DNA from: Rhizoclosmatium globosum
Lineage: Eukaryota > Chytridiomycota > Chytridiomycetes > Chytridiales > Chytriomycetaceae
DNA length: 64,000 nucleotides
NCBI GenBank assembly: GCA_002104985.1
Contig: MCGO01000048.1
Span: 124,001 to 188,000 of the forward strand
Direction of reading: 5' to 3'
Shown here: positions 60,169-64,000 of the stretch, piece by piece
Position numbering within the stretch: position 1 is the stretch's first letter
How the letters are laid out: every line of letters begins with the position of its first letter
Notes under the pieces: model-generated
Databases searched by the model: none
What the model was told of the DNA's origin: nothing
The model's input: only the letters and a program-made list of their open reading frames with translations
Program-made: the position numbers and the translations under genes

Positions 60169-63100
60169 ATGTTTGAAATAGTTCGGACTTTTGAACGCAA
60201 GTGCCAATCCAAAGACGATGTTGGACGACACGCCCTTCTTGAGCAAGTAAGCCAGGCACTACTCGCAGTACGCACATCGTTTGTAAGAGAGATATGCGAG
60301 AGTGATTCGGATGCCAGTGCAAGTGAGAGTGTTCTTTTGAATCAACCAAACACCACCAACACCAACACAAACCAAGTTCTCGCATCGGACTTGGCCGCAA
60401 CAAACACTTCGCCCTCGCCCTCGACACGCACGAGCACAAGTCTTGTTGCCGCGCTCGTTGCCGCCGCCGACGAGAGCAAGTCCGCATCGCGTCTTGTCCT
60501 TCAACTCGCGGCAACATCGGAACAACTCTTGGCCAGTGTCGCCGAGGCAATGCTTCAAGTACCGGCCAGAAACAGCGACGATCGGAGTCTGCTGGCCTTT
60601 ACTCTGTTGCACTCGCTGGTTGCTACACATTCGGACTCTCTCGATGATGCCTCAGATGACTCCCTCACCGAATGCGCTCTTCTGCTCGCACTAAAGAATG
60701 CGAAACTGGACTTGCCAAACGAACCCTTCGCTCTCGCTATATCGCGAATCGTGAAGACAATTGCTTGTTCAACTCCAACCGGCCTCAACGACATTGTCCA
60801 GTTCCTGTTTGCTGATCTGCATTCACGTTCTCACCCTCGTTTGCTCTCGATTGTCATATCGTGTGCTCACTCATTGGGTCAACCCTTTCTTGATCTCTTT
60901 AAAACTCGTGTCGAGACTGGAATCAATGACTTGGACCGGCTTTCCACTCTTTTTGGGCTATCGTGCTTGTTTCTGTTGGATAAATGGAATATTCTGGCGG
61001 ACGGTACCAAAGAATTTTACCATATATGGCTTGCGAGAACATTGAATTCAACGACCCGAAGATCTATTCAGTTCATTGCGTCTCTATTCCAGTCAACATA
61101 TCTTTCTTGTCCCTCAGACTTTAATTGTGCAACACTCCTTGCCGTCAGAAATTTACCAGCTTTCAAACAACTTGTCTCAGACATTAAACTACATCTCGCT
61201 GATGTCCCTGATTTGGATCAGTCGAAACTTGTGGAAGTTGGGATAGTTGATGGAAAGCGGTTGGCCTTCTCGAGATTTATGGACGAATTCACTGCGAATG
61301 GAGAGAAAGCAGTTCCAAAGAGTCTATTCATGGAGATTCTTGTTAATGACGCCTGGTAAGTCACTTACCTGCTCCACCTTTAACAACTCATAATGTATCA
61401 GGTACAAGACGCAATTTCTCCCACGACTCATGAAACGCGTGAATGAAACTACCGATACACAGTGGAAACAACAACAAACTCTTTTTGACCTCCTCCGTAA
61501 AGCTGGCCGTGTCCCTGCCTCATTTTTAGCAACCCATGCTGCAACACTCGCTGAAAACTTGCAAACCGGTGACAAGCCCATCTCACTAACCGATCTATCC
61601 GACCTGAAAACTCGTCTCGAATCCGCAATTCAGTTATACGCCGAGCTAGACGAGTCAGTTGACGAAGCATTTGAACAGGACTGCCTGGAAGGTATCAAAA
61701 CGCTGTTTAGACAGATTCACGCGTTATTCAAAGTCCCTGCCTCTCATCTCGACTTTCGTCTGCAAATTGACACGTTTGGAGACTTTGCATGCCAGAACTT
61801 GTTTTGTAATACTGCCACGATTGCTGTCGTGGATTCTCTGCTCAACTCCATTCGGCTGTTTGGAAGTGGACACAAGAAGGAAGATCGAATCTCACGGGTT
61901 GTTCAGGCTATCGCTACACTACTGCAGTCATGTCTCCCGACGTTGGTGTTACGGCTCTTTTCACTATTTTATGGCGTCGCGAAGCTATCGGATGACCAAG
62001 CTGCTGTTCTTGCTCGTGTGTTATTTCACATTGGAGTTTGGCTTTCTTCTTCCCACTTTCATCACCACCCTAGCAACAAGGAGGAAGACAAAGCATACCC
62101 AACAGCTTTCCTTTTCCTTATCCGATATACACTCGTCGATTGCCCCATCCACATGGATACTGCTGTCACAACCTTCCTACAAATTGTGGAGACAAGGCCG
62201 TGGGACGACCAGCATAGCAGTGATTGGAAGAAACATGAGATTCAAGTCTTGACATCTTTAACTGAGTTTGTACCCCACCTCAAAAAACGCGTTGGTATAA
62301 TCCGAGATCGGAGAAACGGTGTTTTAAGAAGTATTGCATACAATGACACCAGCGAATGGACAGTTTGGGAAGTCACGTGTTCGCGCGACAGTGGAATGAC
62401 CACGTTTTCAAGAGCCCGTTACATCAAACGGATTGTTATTCAGGTTTTAAGCATTGGGGAATGGGTGGCGCAGTGGAGTGCGGTTATCAAAGGAGTTTGC
62501 GATGGACTCTTGTGGATTGAGACACGGGGGTGTGAAAACAGCTGTGACAGGGAAGGAGCTGTTTTGATTTGTAATGCGCTTACTGAGGCATGGCTTTGTG
62601 TTGAAGAAGAAATGAAGAAAACGTGGAGTCCGGGTTTGGCGTTCAAGTTTCTTGGGATGGATCGGTTTCGGATGTTTTTCAATGTTATGTATATGTTGCC
62701 TGGACAGTGTTTGTGGTCTGTTGGAGCTAAAGTTTCGGAAGACACTCGGTTCTGGGAGGATAGGTTTTGTGAGTGTGAAGGAGTATTGGGATGGAACATA
62801 TTAGAGGATGCGTCATGTCTTTTGCTTGAAGGGTTATTGGCGTCGAGAAAGGGCATCGAATTTCTGGTAGTTGATGTATCTCTTTCATCTGATGTTGATA
62901 TTTTACTAACTCTTGTTTCTCAAAATAGGAACTCATTACGAATGCACCTGCAGTTACATCTTCATGGCTTGCTTCTTCGAAGTTTGCCTGGGAAGAACAT
63001 ACTTCGCTGTCTCAAGTCATACCACTTGAAGGGATTTATGGCTTACTTACAAAGTATGAGTAACATTATTCAATAAGGCGAAAACACTCACATTTCCTCA

Positions 63101-63374
63101 CAGATCGCTGCCCAACTTACTGCCGCCTTCGATTGTAGCTAAAGCTGTAATCATTCGATATATTATGGAGTGCGATTCAACGATAGAGTCAAAAATTCTA
63201 GAAATCACTTCTAAGGATGCGATGGGTGTAGATGGTTGTCTGACTCGGGATTATATCCTTGATTCAGTGAAAGCGTTATTGAAAATGTTGCATCGAGTTA
63301 CTGAGGAAGGCGTAATTGAACAACGTGAAGTTGAAATCACAAAAGAAATTCAAAAGCTTAGCACGCTCCTTTGA
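60169..63374 (+). CDS. FANCA-like Fanconi anemia core-complex protein
   Basis: FANCA is a helical scaffold of the Fanconi core complex, which ubiquitinates FANCD2-FANCI at DNA interstrand crosslinks. The call rests on the C-terminal half: the run MEILVNDAWYKTQFLPRLMK, then LLRKAGRVPASFLATHA, and downstream FRLQIDTFGDFACQNLFCNT-like spacing, correspond in order to conserved blocks of animal FANCA (a family helix before a Y-x-x-x-FLP motif, the L-x-x-A-x-x-(I/V)-P block and later SFCQNL). The N-terminal half (MFEIVRTFERKCQSKDDVGR) is alpha-helical without clear signature. ATG at 60169. Introns at about 61356-61400, 62869-62927 and 63053-63145; the last acceptor is unclear. About 990 residues versus about 1450 in vertebrates. 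Confidence 0.6.
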
Positions 63375-63547
63375 AATAAACAGTGACCGCTGAATTGGTA
63401 CCAAGACTTTGGGAAACTAACAACATCTTTGAAGATTACCCTATATTGTCGGAGATATTCGGGTGAATCACATGATTCCACCCTCACAAAAAGGCAAAAA
63501 ACGTGGTCTGACCAGCGTGGAAAGTATTCACACACCGTTCACAAGTA

Positions 63548-64000
63548 ATGCCATCGTCAAGCAACAAGACCGAGTATCAATGGGCCGTGATTGGTGCTGG
63601 GCCTGCAGGAATCGCAGCTGTGGGAAAGCTCCTTGATGCAGGGATCAACAGCAACCAGATCATTTGGATAGACCCGCTGTTTTCCGTTGGTTTATTCGGG
63701 CTCAAGTGGGGCTGTGTGTCCTCAAACACATCCGTCCAGCTGTTTATCGACTTCTTGGCTGCATCGCCGGCTTTTGGAATCGATATGAACATCGAAAAGG
63801 AAAAAGGAACTTATGAGTTGTTTAGACTACCACCTGAATCAACCTGTCGGCTTGAACTCGCAACGGCGCCTCTGATCAAGGTTACGGAAACGTTGCGAAG
63901 CAAGGTTGAATCGTTTGTGGGAACTGTTGAATTGATTCGTCAGTGTCATGACAACTCAGGGTGGCAGCTGTCTCTTAAAGGGAATGACCAGACTATAAAT
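63548..64000 (+). CDS. FAD-dependent oxidoreductase, N-terminal part (runs off the right edge)
   Basis: The frame is open from the ATG at 63548 to the end of the window, 151 codons with no stop or intron. The N-terminus has a dinucleotide-binding fold: WAVIGAGPAGIAAVGKLLDA (GxGxxG). It continues IIWIDPLFSVGLFGLKWGCV and SSNTSVQLFIDFLAASPAFG. I do not know an exact family name. The layout resembles flavoprotein oxidoreductases better known from bacteria, so transfer is possible but this is a weak inference from memory of such sequences. Substrate unknown. Confidence 0.65.
   Translation, partial: MPSSSNKTEYQWAVIGAGPAGIAAVGKLLDAGINSNQIIWIDPLFSVGLFGLKWGCVSSNTSVQLFIDFLAASPAFGIDMNIEKEKGTYELFRLPPESTCRLELATAPLIKVTETLRSKVESFVGTVELIRQCHDNSGWQLSLKGNDQTIN

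Noticed and set aside
60259..60630. Cys/Arg-rich minus-strand frame opposite the FANCA-like N-terminus
   Set aside because: Antisense of Ser/Thr/Ala-rich coding sequence.

Overview
The window looks like the nuclear genome of a zoosporic (flagellated) fungus, most likely a chytrid. It has short spliceosomal introns (about 45-100 nt with GT..AG ends and CTAAC-like branch sites), fungal-type proteins (a BIM1-like copper protein, a GGC1 carrier, a TMF/Sgm1 golgin) and an intraflagellar transport gene, IFT46. Dikaryotic fungi lost IFT46 with the cilium. Nothing in the window names a genus.

Layout. 0-10.9 kb: the N-terminal part of an MFS transporter, a CLASP-type TOG protein, tRNA-Thr(CGU), SNAPC3, SmF, an unidentified gene and MIOS. 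10.9-13.7 kb: a poorly coding island with an orphan membrane protein and two decayed copies of a short domain. 13.7-22.6 kb: two tandem ethanolamine-phosphate cytidylyltransferase genes, a PP2C phosphatase, SLY1, calcineurin B and a second tRNA-Thr. 22.8-31.7 kb: a TMF-like golgin, a secreted cysteine-rich protein with two repeated modules, a BIM1/X325 protein and a long acidic coiled-coil protein. 31.7-45.1 kb: OTUB1, initiator tRNA-Met, a third tRNA-Thr, cystinosin, CUS2/HTATSF1, UreG, a GT61-like glycosyltransferase, pyridoxal kinase, IFT46 and cullin-1. 45.4-51.9 kb: a WDR44-like protein, an SLC25 carrier and an HNH-like protein. 52.0-53.1 kb: a cluster of tRNAs (Gly, Val, a Lys-like relic, Ala, Thr). 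53.1-55.6 kb: an LTR retrotransposon of chromovirus type. 55.7-64 kb: mitochondrial EF-G, proteasome chaperone PSMG4, the GGC1 carrier, a FANCA-like DNA repair protein and the start of an FAD enzyme.

The genes are mostly unrelated housekeeping functions packed tightly. Six head-to-head pairs have start codons only 24-51 bp apart, and one convergent pair shares bases of its stop codons. Links that can be drawn are general: secretory traffic (SLY1, TMF, WDR44), ubiquitin control (CUL1, OTUB1), RNA (SNAPC3, SmF, CUS2) and mitochondria (EF-G, GGC1, SLC25).

The points most worth a second look are: the retroelement, whose reverse transcriptase is interrupted by two clean spliceosomal introns although its LTRs look identical; a FANCA-like protein in a fungus; tandem in-frame stops between two intact modules of the secreted protein; and the very short bidirectional promoters.

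Splice sites were called by eye from reading-frame continuity, so exon ends are proposals. Gene coordinates run from the chosen start to the stop and include introns.
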